DNA of 37,691 nucleotides, taken from positions 1 to 37,691 of the forward strand of contig JAIXKK010000100.1 of assembly GCA_026954325.1 (NCBI GenBank). The letters are read 5' to 3'. The notes beneath the pieces are model-generated. The model saw only the letters and a list, made by a program, of their open reading frames with translations. It made no database searches and was not told the origin of the DNA. Made by a program: the position numbers and the translations under genes. Positions 1 through 8,371 of the stretch are shown here, piece after piece (positions within the stretch are counted from its first letter, which is position 1; every line of letters begins with the position of its first letter). Origin of the DNA: Bryobacterales bacterium (lineage in GTDB: Bacteria > Acidobacteriota > Terriglobia > Bryobacterales > Bryobacteraceae).

Positions 1-369
1 AAGGTGGACCGTTCTGCATGCTATATGGCCCGGTATATTGCGAAGAACCTGGTAGCGGCGGGGTTAGCCAAGCGCTGCGAAGTGCAGTTGGCATACGCCA
101 TTGGCGTGGCGAACCCGGTTTCGGTGATGGTGAACTCGTTCGGTACGGGCGTGGTGGACGAAGACCGGATGACCGAGATCGTGCGGGCAAACTTCCCCCT
201 GACGCCGCGGGCTATCATCGAGCACTTGCGGCTGCGGAGGCCGATTTACCGCGCGACGGCTGCGTTCGGGCATTTCGGACGCAACGAAGAAGGGTTTACG
301 TGGGAATTGACCGACAAGGCCGAAGCCCTGCGGGAAGATGCGCGAGTGGCGGTAGGCGCGCGCGGCTAG
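1..369 (+). CDS. metK: S-adenosylmethionine synthetase, C-terminal part
   Basis: This is the last 122 codons of methionine adenosyltransferase, which makes S-adenosylmethionine from methionine and ATP in the cytoplasm. The reading frame is open from the first base of the window, so the 5' two thirds lie outside. The visible part begins with [16 protein letters not shown], the conserved helix of the C-terminal domain, continues with the [11 protein letters not shown] strand, and has the family motif AFGHFGR near the end. The next gene, 16 bp downstream on the same strand, is S-adenosylhomocysteine hydrolase, so the two form a SAM-cycle operon. Nothing in the visible part looks damaged. Confidence 0.95.
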   Translation, partial: KVDRSACYMARYIAKNLVAAGLAKRCEVQLAYAIGVANPVSVMVNSFGTGVVDEDRMTEIVRANFPLTPRAIIEHLRLRRPIYRATAAFGHFGRNEEGFTWELTDKAEALREDARVAVGARG

Positions 370-385
370 CCTGGAACGGGACCCC

Positions 386-1666
386 ATGTCAGCAAATACA
401 GCGGCACACGTTGCTTGCGATGTGAGGGACCTTACTCAAGCCGAATCGGGGAAACGGCGGACCGAGTGGGCATTCCACTCCATGCCGGTACTGCAAAGCA
501 TCCGCAAGCAACTGATCCGGAGCCAACCGCTGGCGGGAATCCGCGTGGTAGCCTGCCTGCACGTCACCACCGAGACAGCGAACCTGATGATTACATTGCG
601 GGATGGAGGCGCATCGGTAGTATTATGCGCCTCGAATCCGCAATCCACCCAGGACGATGTGGCGGCATCGCTGGTGAAGGATCACGGGCTTCCTGTGTAC
701 GCGGTGCGTGGGGTGACGGCGGAGATGCATGCGGCGCACGTGGCGGCGGCGCTGGCCCATAAGCCGCAGGTGACCATTGATGATGGAGCGGAACTGGTGA
801 AGCAACTGCACGGGGGACGCTCCGGCTGCGGCGGCGAAGTGATCGGGGGGACGGAAGAGACCACTACCGGGGTGATGCGTCTGAAGGCGCTGGCCAAGGA
901 GGGGCTGCTGAGATATCCGGTGATCGCAATCAACGACGCGATGACAAAGCATCTGTTCGACAACCGTTACGGGACCGGCCAGAGCACGATTGACGGCATC
1001 CTGCGGGCGGCGAACATCCTGCTGGCGGGGATGAACGTGGTGGTGGCCGGCTATGGATGGTGCGGGCGGGGCGTGGCGATGCGGGCGCGGGGGATGGGCG
1101 CGAACATCATTGTCTGCGAAGTGGATCCGATCAAGGCGCTGGAGGCGTTGATGGACGGCTACCGGGTGATGTCCATGAGCGAAGCGGCCGCGATCGGCGA
1201 CGTTTTCGTCACCGTGACCGGCAACAAGAGCGTCATCCACGGGGAGCACTTCGAGAAGTTGAAAGATGGCGCGATACTGTGCAATTCAGGCTACTTCAAT
1301 GTGGAGATCGACCTGGAGGCGCTGGGGCGGATGTCGCACGCGCGGCGTCCGGCGCGGGAGTTTGTCGAGGAATTCTCGATGCGCGACGGGCGGAAGGTCT
1401 ATGTCCTCGGAGAAGGCCGCCTGATCAACCTCGCTTCGGCGGAGGGGCATCCCGCCTCCGTGATGGACATGAGTTTTGCGAACCAGGCGCTGGCGGTGGA
1501 ATATCTGGTGAAGAAACATTCGTTGCTCGAGCGTAAGGTGTACGCCGTGCCGGAAGAGTTGGACCGGCAAGTGGCGCGTCTGAAGCTGGAGGCAATGGGA
1601 GTAAAAATAGACCGGTTGAGCGTGGAGCAGGAGAAGTTCCTCTCGACGTGGCCGGAAGGAAACTGA
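386..1666 (+). CDS. ahcY: S-adenosylhomocysteine hydrolase (short form)
   Basis: This 426-aa enzyme splits S-adenosylhomocysteine into adenosine and homocysteine, using a tightly bound NAD. Visible family features are TIDDGAE (residues 130-136), the acidic pair E157/E158, [18 protein letters not shown] (183-200, with the catalytic Lys and Asp), the Rossmann motif GYGWCG (222-227), and [13 protein letters not shown] further on. It lacks the internal insertion of longer bacterial and eukaryotic forms and ends in FLSTWPEGN rather than a Lys-Tyr tail, as in archaeal and Thermotoga-like short forms. Residue 303 is Tyr in NSGYFNVEI, where the SAHases I know have His (GHF). It lies 16 bp after metK. 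The RBS is weak, but the start fits the family N-terminus (DVRDL...RTEWA). Confidence 0.93.
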   Translation: MSANTAAHVACDVRDLTQAESGKRRTEWAFHSMPVLQSIRKQLIRSQPLAGIRVVACLHVTTETANLMITLRDGGASVVLCASNPQSTQDDVAASLVKDHGLPVYAVRGVTAEMHAAHVAAALAHKPQVTIDDGAELVKQLHGGRSGCGGEVIGGTEETTTGVMRLKALAKEGLLRYPVIAINDAMTKHLFDNRYGTGQSTIDGILRAANILLAGMNVVVAGYGWCGRGVAMRARGMGANIIVCEVDPIKALEALMDGYRVMSMSEAAAIGDVFVTVTGNKSVIHGEHFEKLKDGAILCNSGYFNVEIDLEALGRMSHARRPAREFVEEFSMRDGRKVYVLGEGRLINLASAEGHPASVMDMSFANQALAVEYLVKKHSLLERKVYAVPEELDRQVARLKLEAMGVKIDRLSVEQEKFLSTWPEGN

Positions 1667-1705
1667 ACGGCCCGGGACGCGGCCGCAGGTCAGGAGACGA
1701 AATCA

Positions 1706-3001
1706 TTGGCGCTCATTGAAGGATGTAAACACGAACTCGAGATCACGATTCCGGTCGAGGAAGTGGAAAAGGAATCGGAGAAGGTAGCCGAGGATGTCCG
1801 GGCGAAGGCGAAGCTGGCGGGATTCCGCCCCGGCAAGGTGCCGATGTCGATGATCCGCCAAAGATATGGCTCCAGCATCCGCCAGGAAGCGCTCGAGAAT
1901 CTGCTGCCGAAGTTTTTCCGCAAGCGGATCGAGGAAGAGCACCTGCACGTGGTGAGCAGCTTCAGCGTGAAGGACCTGGAGTTTGAAGCGGGCAAGCCGG
2001 TGACGTTCAAGGCGGAATTCGAAGTGGCTCCGGAAGTGGAGTTGGGCGAGTACCGCGGCATCAGCGTGCCCTATACGCAGCCGGCGGTGACGGATGAGGA
2101 CGTGAACGAGCGGCTGGAAGGGCTGCGGAAGCGGAAGGCGGACTATGCGAATCTCGATCCACGCCCGGCGGAAATGGGAGACGTGGTGGTGGTGGATCTG
2201 CACAGCGTGAGCGGACTCGAAGGCGAGCCGATGCACGCGCATGACCTGCAGGTGGAACTCGGCTCGCCGGAAACTCTGCCGGACTTCAACGACCACCTGG
2301 TGGGGCTGACGCCGGGGGATGAGGCAAACATCACGGTGGCGTATCCCGAGGAGTACGCGCAGGAGCGGCTGGCGGGAAAGACCGTGGAATTCCACGTGGA
2401 CGTGAAGCAACTGCAGCGGAAAGAACTGCCGGAATTGAATGATGAGTTCGCAAAGGATCTGGGTGATTTTCAGACCCTCGAGGAACTGAAGGAAACGATC
2501 CGGAACAATACCCTGCGGGAGCGGGAGACGGCGGCGCAGCGGCAGGCAAAGGAGGCGATTGCGGAAAAACTGGCGGACACGCATAACTTCCCCGTGCCGG
2601 AGGCGTTCATTGACCGTCAGGTTGATCTGTATATCGAGCGTTTTCTCAGCGAGCACGCCGCGCAGGGGATGGATTCGAAAAAGATTCCCGTGAACCGCGA
2701 GAAGGTGAAGGAAGCGATGCGGGAGCGCGCGATCAAGGAGATCAAGACATCGCTGCTCCTCGAGAAGGTGGCGGACACGGAGTCGATCGTGACCACGAAG
2801 GATGAAGTGGATGCCGAGGTGCAGCGTTTCGCCAAACAGGAGCGGGAGCCGGTGGCGGCGGTCCGCCGGCGGTTTGAAGACAACGGGACGCTGGGGCGCA
2901 TCGCGCACGCCATTCGCACGGAAAAGACGCTGAATTTCCTGTTCGAGCACGCGCGCAAGGAAGCTCCCGCGGAGCCGGCAGCCGAGGAGAGCGCCGGGTA
3001 G
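1706..3001 (+). CDS. tig: Trigger factor (ribosome-associated chaperone/PPIase)
   Basis: This 431-aa protein is the ribosome-bound chaperone that meets nascent chains at the exit tunnel. The N-terminal ribosome-binding domain carries the signature GFRPGKVP at residues 39-46. The middle FKBP-like prolyl isomerase domain runs from about 150 to 240 (MGDVVVVDL, VELGSPETLPDFNDHL, LAGKTVEFHV). The C-terminal helical substrate-binding arms follow (KELPELNDEFAKDLGDF, then long charged helices to the end). The start is TTG, preceded by AGGAG at 1692-1696 with 9 nt spacing; no ATG gives the full N-terminal strand. The length is normal. The next gene starts 47 bp downstream. Confidence 0.95.
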   Translation: MALIEGCKHELEITIPVEEVEKESEKVAEDVRAKAKLAGFRPGKVPMSMIRQRYGSSIRQEALENLLPKFFRKRIEEEHLHVVSSFSVKDLEFEAGKPVTFKAEFEVAPEVELGEYRGISVPYTQPAVTDEDVNERLEGLRKRKADYANLDPRPAEMGDVVVVDLHSVSGLEGEPMHAHDLQVELGSPETLPDFNDHLVGLTPGDEANITVAYPEEYAQERLAGKTVEFHVDVKQLQRKELPELNDEFAKDLGDFQTLEELKETIRNNTLRERETAAQRQAKEAIAEKLADTHNFPVPEAFIDRQVDLYIERFLSEHAAQGMDSKKIPVNREKVKEAMRERAIKEIKTSLLLEKVADTESIVTTKDEVDAEVQRFAKQEREPVAAVRRRFEDNGTLGRIAHAIRTEKTLNFLFEHARKEAPAEPAAEESAG

Positions 3002-3048
3002 CAGACCTACGGCCCGCGGTTCGAGCGATCCGTCAAAGGAGGCGAGCC

Positions 3049-4205
3049 ATGAGGGAACCACTCTGTTTCGTGCTGATGCCATTTGGACGGAAGACCGGAG
3101 CGGATGGCCGGATGATCGACTTCGACCGCGTGTATGGGGACCTGATCGTTCCGGCGATCGGCGCGGCGGGTCTCCGGCCGCTGCGGGCGGACCAGGAAAT
3201 GGCGGGCGGCGCTATTCACAAGCCAATGTTCGAACGGCTGGTCCTCAGCCCGTTCGCGCTGGCGGATCTGACGCAATCGAACGCCAACGTGTATTACGAA
3301 CTCGGGGTGCGGCATGCCTTCCGCCCGGGGAGCACGGTGTTGCTTGTGGCGGAGGGGAACCGACTGCCGTTCGATGTCCAGATGCCGCGGACGATCCATT
3401 ACAAGCTGGACGATGCGGGAGCGCCCACGGAGGCGGGAGCGGCGCAGGCGGCGATTGCGGTGTTTTTCGTCGAGGCGAAGCAGGGGGCCGCCGGCAGTCC
3501 GATTTTTCAACTGATCGATGGATTGAAGCCGGCAGAGGTGGACCACGTGAAAACGGATGTGTTCCGTGAACGCGTGGAGTATTCCGAAGTGATCAAGCAA
3601 AAGCTGGCGGCGGCGGTAAGGACTTCGGTGGAAGCGGTACGCGCGGTGGAGCAGGAGTTGGGGCCGCTCGAAGATGTGGAGTCAGGGGTGTTGATTGACC
3701 TGCTGTTGAGCTACCGGGCGCGGTCGGCCTGGGGCGCGTCTACAAGGACCGCTGGGAAGAGGCGAAGAACGCCGGGCAGGGATTTCTTGCGGACGGCTTT
3801 CTCGAGCAGGCAATGGAGACTTATCTGAAGGGGTTCGAGAGCGACTGGCGGGACGCGTATCCGGGTGTGAACGCGGTGACGCTGATGGAATTAAAAGAGC
3901 CGCCCGATGAACGGCGCGAGAAGATTCTGCCGCTGGTTCGCTACGCGGTGGAGCGGAAGATGGCGCGGGGTAAGCCGGATTACTGGGACTATGCGACATT
4001 GCTCGAACTGGCGGTGCTTGCGGGGGACAAGGAAGAGGCAAGGAAGTCGCTTGCCAGGGCTCTGGCGCTGCCGCGGGCAAGTTGGGAGCCGGAAACGACG
4101 CTGCCCAATCTGCGGCTGATTGGGGAGGCGCGAAAGGCGCGCGGGACGGCGGTCGCGTGGCAGGCGGAAGTGGAGGCGGCGCTGGAGCAGCGGGCGAAGC
4201 AATAA
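3049..4205 (+). pseudogene. TIR/deoxyribosyltransferase-like + TRAFs-binding domain protein, broken by frameshift and probable internal deletion
   Basis: The first part (frame of 3049, good RBS AAAGGAGG) encodes about 225 residues: a TIR/nucleoside-deoxyribosyltransferase-like fold with FVLMPFG at 7-13, RADQEMAGGAIHKPMFERL at 46-64, and ADLTQSNANVYYELGVRHA at 72-90, whose Glu84 is the candidate catalytic acid. Around 3718-3723, after SYRA, family-like sequence stops. It resumes one frame back as GLGRVYKDRWEEAKNAGQ and runs to 4205 with GFESDWRDAYPGVNAVTLM, PDYWDYATLLELAVLAG and NLRLIGEARKARG. That second part is the C-terminal half of the MAP3K TRAFs-binding domain (DUF4071 type). From memory, intact relatives have roughly 55-60 residues between SYRA and GLGRVYKD that are missing here, so I infer a deletion that also shifts the frame. 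No function is known; relatives have been linked to ASK-like signalling. The second part alone may still be translated from ATG 3813. Confidence 0.8.
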
Positions 4206-4236
4206 GGCCCAGCGGCGATTCCGGCCGATCAATGAC

Positions 4237-4845
4237 ATGGATCTGGAAGCCATCCTCCAGTGGGTGACTACTTACGGACCGGCGGCTCTTTATTTGCTGC
4301 TGTTGCTGGGAATTGTGGGTCTGCCGGTGCCGGATGAAACGCTGCTCGTGTTTTGCGGGTATCTGATTCAGAGGGGCACGTTTCACGCGCACACGACATG
4401 GATCGCGGCTGCGGCGGGCAGTATTTGCGGCATCACGGTGAGTTATATTCTGGGGCGAACGCTGGGGCTGGCGGTGATCCACCGCTATGGAGCGCGATTC
4501 GGGGCCACGGAGGAGAGATTGGAGAAAGTTCATGCTCTCTACCGCGGCGTGGGTCACTGGGCGCTCACTTTCGGATATTACATTCCGGGGTTCAGGCATT
4601 TTTCGGCAGTGGTGGCCGGGGCGAGTCATCTGGAGATGCACACGTTCGCCGTGTTCGCCTATGGAGGCGCGCTGATCTGGGTGAGCACGTTTCTGGGCGT
4701 GGGGTACTTTCTGGGAGAGGAATGGAAGCACGCGGCCGAGCACGCGCACCATCTGCTGATGGGGGCGTCAGCGGTGCTGGCGGTGGTGGGGTTCGTGTAT
4801 TGGATGCGGAAGCGCCGGGCGGCGGGGAAGGCTCAACCTCAATAG
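4237..4845 (+). CDS. DedA/VTT-family membrane protein
   Basis: This is a 202-aa polytopic inner-membrane protein of the DedA (SNARE-associated/VTT) family, members of which are tied to undecaprenyl-phosphate or phospholipid translocation and envelope homeostasis. The N-terminal re-entrant segment has LLLLGIVGLPVPDETLLVFCGYL, with the typical acidic residue after PVPD. The second signature, FGYYIPGFRHFSAVVAGAS, carries the conserved PG-x-R. A hydrophobic helix near the end is followed by a basic tail (MRKRRAAGK). I chose ATG 4237 because it begins just before the first helix; the same frame is open further upstream but overlaps the preceding gene. No clear RBS is visible. It lies 31 bp after the TRAFs-binding gene and may be co-transcribed with it. 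Confidence 0.88.
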   Translation: MDLEAILQWVTTYGPAALYLLLLLGIVGLPVPDETLLVFCGYLIQRGTFHAHTTWIAAAAGSICGITVSYILGRTLGLAVIHRYGARFGATEERLEKVHALYRGVGHWALTFGYYIPGFRHFSAVVAGASHLEMHTFAVFAYGGALIWVSTFLGVGYFLGEEWKHAAEHAHHLLMGASAVLAVVGFVYWMRKRRAAGKAQPQ

Positions 4846-4898
4846 TCCAAGTCCTTCCCGGCTGAGGCGAGGAGATGGGCTAAAATACGGTGCACTCC

Positions 4899-5198
4899 AT
4901 GGATGTCGAGAAGACAATCGAGTTTCTGCTGCAGTCCCAGGCCGGCCTCACTGAAAAGCAGCGCCAGACGGAAATCAATATCAGCCGCTTGATTGAGGCT
5001 CAGTACAACACGGAGCAAAGTGTTGCCGCGTTGTCCGGAGCGCTCATGGAAACGGATGGGCGGTTGGATTCGGTTGCCGCGCGGTTGGACCAACTCGTGG
5101 AACGGCAGTCGGTAACGGAAGCTTCTTTGCAAACACAGACAGAGAACCTCAACGCCCTGATTAAGGTAGTGGACGATGTCGTGCGCGGGCGGCAGTAG
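4899..5198 (+). CDS. Small coiled-coil protein, unknown function
   Basis: This small soluble protein is about 99 aa from ATG 4899, or 102 aa from GTG 4890. It is nearly all alpha-helical in character: heptad-like spacing of Leu, Ile, Val and Ala with many Glu, Gln and Thr (EKTIEFLLQSQAGLTEKQ, then ALSGALMETDGRLDSVAARL). It has no signal peptide and no cysteines. I do not recognise a family beyond short acidobacterial coiled-coil proteins. A TAAAAT element at 4881-4886 lies 12 nt before ATG 4899, while GAGGCGAGGAG lies 15 nt before GTG 4890, so the start is uncertain. The gene ends at 5198 and the convergent PQQ dehydrogenase gene ends at 5199, with no spacer. Confidence 0.6.
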   Translation: MDVEKTIEFLLQSQAGLTEKQRQTEINISRLIEAQYNTEQSVAALSGALMETDGRLDSVAARLDQLVERQSVTEASLQTQTENLNALIKVVDDVVRGRQ

Positions 5199-7289
5199 CT
5201 ATTCGGGCAGCGCGAACGCCACGTAGGCTCCGCCGGAAGGAGCGCCTGATTTTCCGCCGCCGGCGGCGATCAGTACGTACTGTCTCCCTTTTACCTCGTA
5301 GGTTGCCGGAGTGGCATTGCCGGAGGCGGGGAGGGTGGTCTCCCACAACAGTTTCCCCGTGAGCTTGTCGTAGGCGTGAAACTTCTTGTCGTGGTTGGTG
5401 GCTCCGATGAAGAAGAGGCCGCCGGCGGTGACAATGCCTCCGCCGTAGTTTTCTGTTCCGGTATTTTTCATGCCTTTCGCGGCCAATTCGGGATATTCTC
5501 CGAAGGGGATGCGCCAGGCGAAATCGCCGGTATTGAGATTGATGGCCGTGAGGGTGCCCCATGGCGGTTCCACGGCGGGATAGCCATCGGGATCGAGAAA
5601 CTTGTTGTAGCCATCGGTCGAGTACTTGAGGTTTGTGGGGCCTGCCGGCGTCTCGGCGACGGCGGCTTGCGTGTCTTCGCGATTGAACAGGAATCTGGTA
5701 AGGGCTTCGATGGCGGGGTCACCGAGTTGCGCGAAGCCGGGCATACGATCCTGGCCGTTGCGGATGACGTCGCGAACCTGTTGTTCGGTGTACTTGGCGG
5801 CTAGGTTTTCCAGGGCAGGAAATTGCGGCGGACTGCCTTTGCGGTCCTCGCGATGGCAACCGGCGCAGCGGCTGACGTAGATGCGGCGCGCGGAGGTGAC
5901 GCCGCGGGCCGCCTGCGCGGGGACCAGGCGGAGGATCCACGGCATCTCGTTGGCGTTCACATAGAACAAGCCGGTTTCGGGGTCGAAGGAGGCGCCGCCC
6001 CATTCGGCGCCGCCGTCGAAGCCGGGAAAGACGATCGAGCCTTCCTTGCTTGGGGGAGTGAACTGATCGCCGCTGCGGAGAGCGCGAAGGCGTTCGAGCA
6101 CGATGCGGTGCGCTTCTTCCGTGCGGCGGGTGGCCATGTCCTCGGTGAAGCGCTGGCGGGCGAAGGGCGGCGGTTTGAGGGGGAGCACCTGCGTTTGCGC
6201 GAGTTGTTCGCCGTCGACGGGAGAAGGCGGGACGTTGCGCCTCTCCAGGGGAAAAAGAGATTCTCCGGTCTCTCTATCGAAAACGAAGACCCATCCGGAT
6301 TTGGTGGGCTGGGCGACCGCATCGATCATCTTTCCGCCGCGGCGGACGGTGATGAGGAGGGGTGCGGCGGGGAAGTCGCGATCCCAGACGTCGTGCTTCA
6401 CGGCCTGGAAGTGCCAGACGCGTTCGCCGGTGTCTGCCTTGAGACAGAGGAGCGTGTTCGCGAAGAGGTTGTCGCCGTGACGGTCGGCTCCATAAAAATC
6501 GAAGGCGGCCGAACCGGTGGGGGCGAAGAGGAGTCCGCGCTTGCGGTCAATGGCCATGCCGGCCCAATTGTTGGCGCCTCCGGTGTACTTCCAGGCGTCC
6601 TTGGGCCAGGTATCGTAGCCGAATTCGCCGGGGCGGGGAATGGTGTGGAAGGTCCAGCGAAGTTTTCCGGTGCGGGTATCGAAGGCGCGGATATCGCCGG
6701 GAGAGGAGGGATGTGATTCGCTGACGAGGCTTCCGAGGATAATGAGATCCTTGTAGACAATGCCGGGGCTGGTGACGGTGATGAAGACTTTCCCGGGGTC
6801 GCGGCCGAGGCCTTCGCGCAAATCGACGCGGCCGGCGGCGCCGAAGGAGTCATCGGGCTTGCCGGTCTTGGCGTAGAGGGAGTACAGGTAGTGGCCGGCG
6901 GCGAAGAAGATGCGGGATTGGGTTCCGCCGGCCCAATAGGCGACGCCGCGATTCCGGCGGCCGGGAGGGCGGCCGCCCTCGGCGGGATCGAAAGTCCAGA
7001 GCGGCTTTCCGGTGGCGGCGTCGAGCGCGATGACGCGCAGTTTCGGTGTGGTGGCATAGATGACGCCATCGATGATGATGGGATTGCATTGCATCTCGGA
7101 GCCTTGGAAGGCATCGCCGGTGTCATAGGTCCAGGCTGCCTTGAGTTTGTGGATGTTCTTCGTGTTGAGCTGTTTGAGGGTGGAGTAGTGGATATTCTCC
7201 GGCCCGCCGCCGAAGGAGTCCCATCCGCGGTATTGGGTTTGCGCGGGAGCGGAGAAGACGCCGGATAGGAATAAGAGGATAGGAAGCAT
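5199..7289 (-). CDS. PQQ-dependent dehydrogenase with embedded cytochrome c domain
   Basis: This 696-aa periplasmic quinoprotein oxidises an alcohol or sugar with pyrroloquinoline quinone and passes electrons to a heme c. A Sec signal peptide ([17 protein letters not shown]) is followed by beta-propeller repeats of the PQQ type: [17 protein letters not shown] near 86-102, [12 protein letters not shown] near 203-214, [14 protein letters not shown] near 282-295, and [18 protein letters not shown] near 583-600. A cytochrome c domain is inserted between blades, with heme motif CAGCH at 475-479 and likely Met ligand M516 in RMPGF. This insertion is typical of acidobacterial and planctomycete homologues. 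The substrate cannot be told from sequence. It is divergent from the small cytochrome c gene 150 bp away, a plausible redox partner. Confidence 0.9.
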   Translation of the reverse strand: MLPILLFLSGVFSAPAQTQYRGWDSFGGGPENIHYSTLKQLNTKNIHKLKAAWTYDTGDAFQGSEMQCNPIIIDGVIYATTPKLRVIALDAATGKPLWTFDPAEGGRPPGRRNRGVAYWAGGTQSRIFFAAGHYLYSLYAKTGKPDDSFGAAGRVDLREGLGRDPGKVFITVTSPGIVYKDLIILGSLVSESHPSSPGDIRAFDTRTGKLRWTFHTIPRPGEFGYDTWPKDAWKYTGGANNWAGMAIDRKRGLLFAPTGSAAFDFYGADRHGDNLFANTLLCLKADTGERVWHFQAVKHDVWDRDFPAAPLLITVRRGGKMIDAVAQPTKSGWVFVFDRETGESLFPLERRNVPPSPVDGEQLAQTQVLPLKPPPFARQRFTEDMATRRTEEAHRIVLERLRALRSGDQFTPPSKEGSIVFPGFDGGAEWGGASFDPETGLFYVNANEMPWILRLVPAQAARGVTSARRIYVSRCAGCHREDRKGSPPQFPALENLAAKYTEQQVRDVIRNGQDRMPGFAQLGDPAIEALTRFLFNREDTQAAVAETPAGPTNLKYSTDGYNKFLDPDGYPAVEPPWGTLTAINLNTGDFAWRIPFGEYPELAAKGMKNTGTENYGGGIVTAGGLFFIGATNHDKKFHAYDKLTGKLLWETTLPASGNATPATYEVKGRQYVLIAAGGGKSGAPSGGAYVAFALPE

Positions 7290-7301
7290 GGTTCAGCAGA
7301 C

Positions 7302-7307
7302 ATTGTA
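7302..7307 (-). promoter_or_regulatory. Possible -10 element of the PQQ dehydrogenase gene
   Basis: Read on the minus strand this is TACAAT (5 of 6 to TATAAT), ending 12 nt before the ATG at 7289. There is no Shine-Dalgarno sequence in that gap, so transcription would start about 5 nt before the start codon. No convincing -35 hexamer is seen. Confidence 0.35.
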
Positions 7308-7315
7308 CACAGGAA

Positions 7316-7348
7316 GGTGAAGTGCAATTTCACCCAGTGCTCTGGGTG
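7316..7348. repeat. Two overlapping inverted repeats in the divergent promoter region
   Basis: GGTGAA (7316-7321) and TTCACC (7329-7334) form one palindrome with a 7-nt spacer. CACCCAG (7331-7337) and CTGGGTG (7342-7348) form a second with a 4-nt loop. The two share the bases CACC at 7331-7334, so as RNA hairpins they exclude each other; as DNA they could be adjacent operators between the divergent PQQ dehydrogenase and cytochrome genes. Confidence 0.5.
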
Positions 7349-7439
7349 GTGGATGCCCAAGGGGATGGAGGAGGGAACGGAAATGGTAGGAATTCGGCGT
7401 GGAACACGGCGTGCATGCATTTGAGCAAGGAGGTCAGCA

Positions 7440-7862
7440 ATGCTTCGTCTCTCCCTGCTCCTTGCCACGGGCCTGCTGGTTCTCGCCGCCGCGGCACGGG
7501 ACAAACCGAAAATCAAACAGGCGCCGCCAAGCCGGACCGATCCGGTTTCGGGCCAACAGATGTTCCGGGCGTATTGCTCGCCCTGCCACGGGTTGCTGGG
7601 GACGGGTGACGGCCCCGCCGCGGCCGCGCTGAAGAACAAGCCGGTGAACCTTACGGAACTTTCCGCCCGCAACGGCGGGAAGTTTCCGGCGTTGAAGGTG
7701 TACAACACGATCCAAGGAGACACGATGGCGCCGGCGCACGGATCGAAGGACATGCCTGTTTGGGGTGATGTGTTCCGTTCGATGACGCGCAACGAGGCGG
7801 AAGCCAAGATGCGGATCAACAACCTTACGCGGTATATGGAGTCGATACAGCACGAAAAGTAA
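7440..7862 (+). CDS. Small periplasmic c-type cytochrome
   Basis: This 140-aa secreted monoheme cytochrome c has a signal peptide (MLRLSLLLATGLLVLAAAA) and a heme-binding motif CSPCH inside FRAYCSPCHGLLGTGDGPAA. The probable axial Met is in GSKDMPVWG, where the class I fold has its sixth ligand. The C-terminal helix (NNLTRYMESIQ) fits the family. It should carry electrons in the periplasm. The start is certain: AAGGAGGT lies just upstream at 7429-7436. It is divergent from the PQQ dehydrogenase gene, which suggests that this cytochrome accepts electrons from that enzyme, though this is inferred from position only. A strong hairpin terminator follows at 7923-7956. Confidence 0.9.
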   Translation: MLRLSLLLATGLLVLAAAARDKPKIKQAPPSRTDPVSGQQMFRAYCSPCHGLLGTGDGPAAAALKNKPVNLTELSARNGGKFPALKVYNTIQGDTMAPAHGSKDMPVWGDVFRSMTRNEAEAKMRINNLTRYMESIQHEK

Positions 7863-7922
7863 GATTCCGGGGCCGGTAGCTTGTTTGCGAAATTCGAATA
7901 AAACAGACTTCCAATTTGGAAG

Positions 7923-7956
7923 CCTCGGGATATTCTTAGAAATATCGCGAGGTTTT
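7923..7956 (+). terminator. Rho-independent terminator of the cytochrome c gene
   Basis: The arms CCTCGGGATATT and AATATCGCGAGG pair over 11 of 12 positions (one G-G mismatch) with the 6-nt loop CTTAGA, followed directly by TTTT. It lies 60 bp after the stop of the cytochrome gene. Confidence 0.8.
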
Positions 7957-8073
7957 CCTGTGTCACGGTGGGATGTCATGAGCGGACAGGTCACTCAAAG
8001 AACGGCGCTCACGGCCGGACCGCGTCATTTCCAATTCCTCCATCCCGGCGGCCGGGAACACCCGGTTCGCTAA

Positions 8074-8196
8074 ACACGGTCGCCGTTGAACACGGCCAAT
8101 CTGATGAAGGACAACCCGGTGCTGGCGCGGCTGAAGGAGTTGGAGACGCTGGAGCGGCCGGCGGAGAGCGCTGCTGACGCGTTTACTGCCTCCTGA
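8074..8196 (+). pseudogene. Possible C-terminal remnant of an SPFH/band-7 (slipin) gene
   Basis: The frame between a stop at 8071-8073 and a stop at 8194-8196 reads SPLNTANLMKDNPVLARL and then KELETLERPAESAADAFTAS. The string NPVLARLKELETLE resembles the end of slipin/SPFH proteins, where a short helix of the form NPVLLRLKELE closes the chain. No upstream band-7 domain exists in any frame between 7863 and 8100, so this would be an orphan tail. The resemblance is short, and the call rests on memory of the family. A translated ATG at 8104 would give a 30-residue peptide. Confidence 0.35.
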
Positions 8197-8219
8197 GTAA
8201 ACGCCGGTAGGCCGAACAG

Positions 8220-8247
8220 AGGACGGCGGATTGACACCCGCCGTCCT
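8220..8247. repeat. Perfect 10-bp inverted repeat with 8-nt loop
   Basis: AGGACGGCGG (8220-8229) and CCGCCGTCCT (8238-8247) are exact reverse complements around ATTGACAC. No T-run follows on either strand, so it is not an ordinary terminator. It lies in the 509-bp spacer before the metallo-beta-lactamase gene. Confidence 0.6.
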
Positions 8248-8308
8248 GTCGCGCGGTTAGCCTGCGTCCAAGCTTGAAGAAGACAGGCCACGAGGCCTAT
8301 CCCACCTT

Positions 8309-8336
8309 GAGCGCACGATGAGCGCACGATGAGCGC
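8309..8336 (+). repeat. Short tandem direct repeat, 11-bp unit
   Basis: GAGCGCACGAT occurs at 8309-8319 and 8320-8330, followed by a third partial copy GAGCGC at 8331-8336. It lies 36 bp before the ATG of the next gene. It could be a slippage product or a spaced protein-binding site. Confidence 0.6.
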
Positions 8337-8359
8337 TGGCGCCCGCGTGACCACGGTGG

Positions 8360-8365
8360 TAGGAT
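8360..8365 (+). promoter_or_regulatory. Possible -10 element (TAGGAT) for a leaderless transcript
   Basis: TAGGAT ends 6 nt before ATG 8372. That spacing would place the transcription start at or next to the start codon. No Shine-Dalgarno sequence is present between them. Confidence 0.4.
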
Positions 8366-8371
8366 ACGGCC

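Noticed and set aside
1703..3082. 459-codon open frame on the minus strand
   Set aside because: It is antisense to trigger factor, rich in Arg, His and Leu, and shows no family motif. It is a shadow of GC-rich codon usage.
6398..7966. 522-codon minus-strand frame spanning the PQQ dehydrogenase and cytochrome genes
   Set aside because: It runs antisense through a well-supported cytochrome gene, and its product is Ser/Pro-rich nonsense out of frame with the dehydrogenase.
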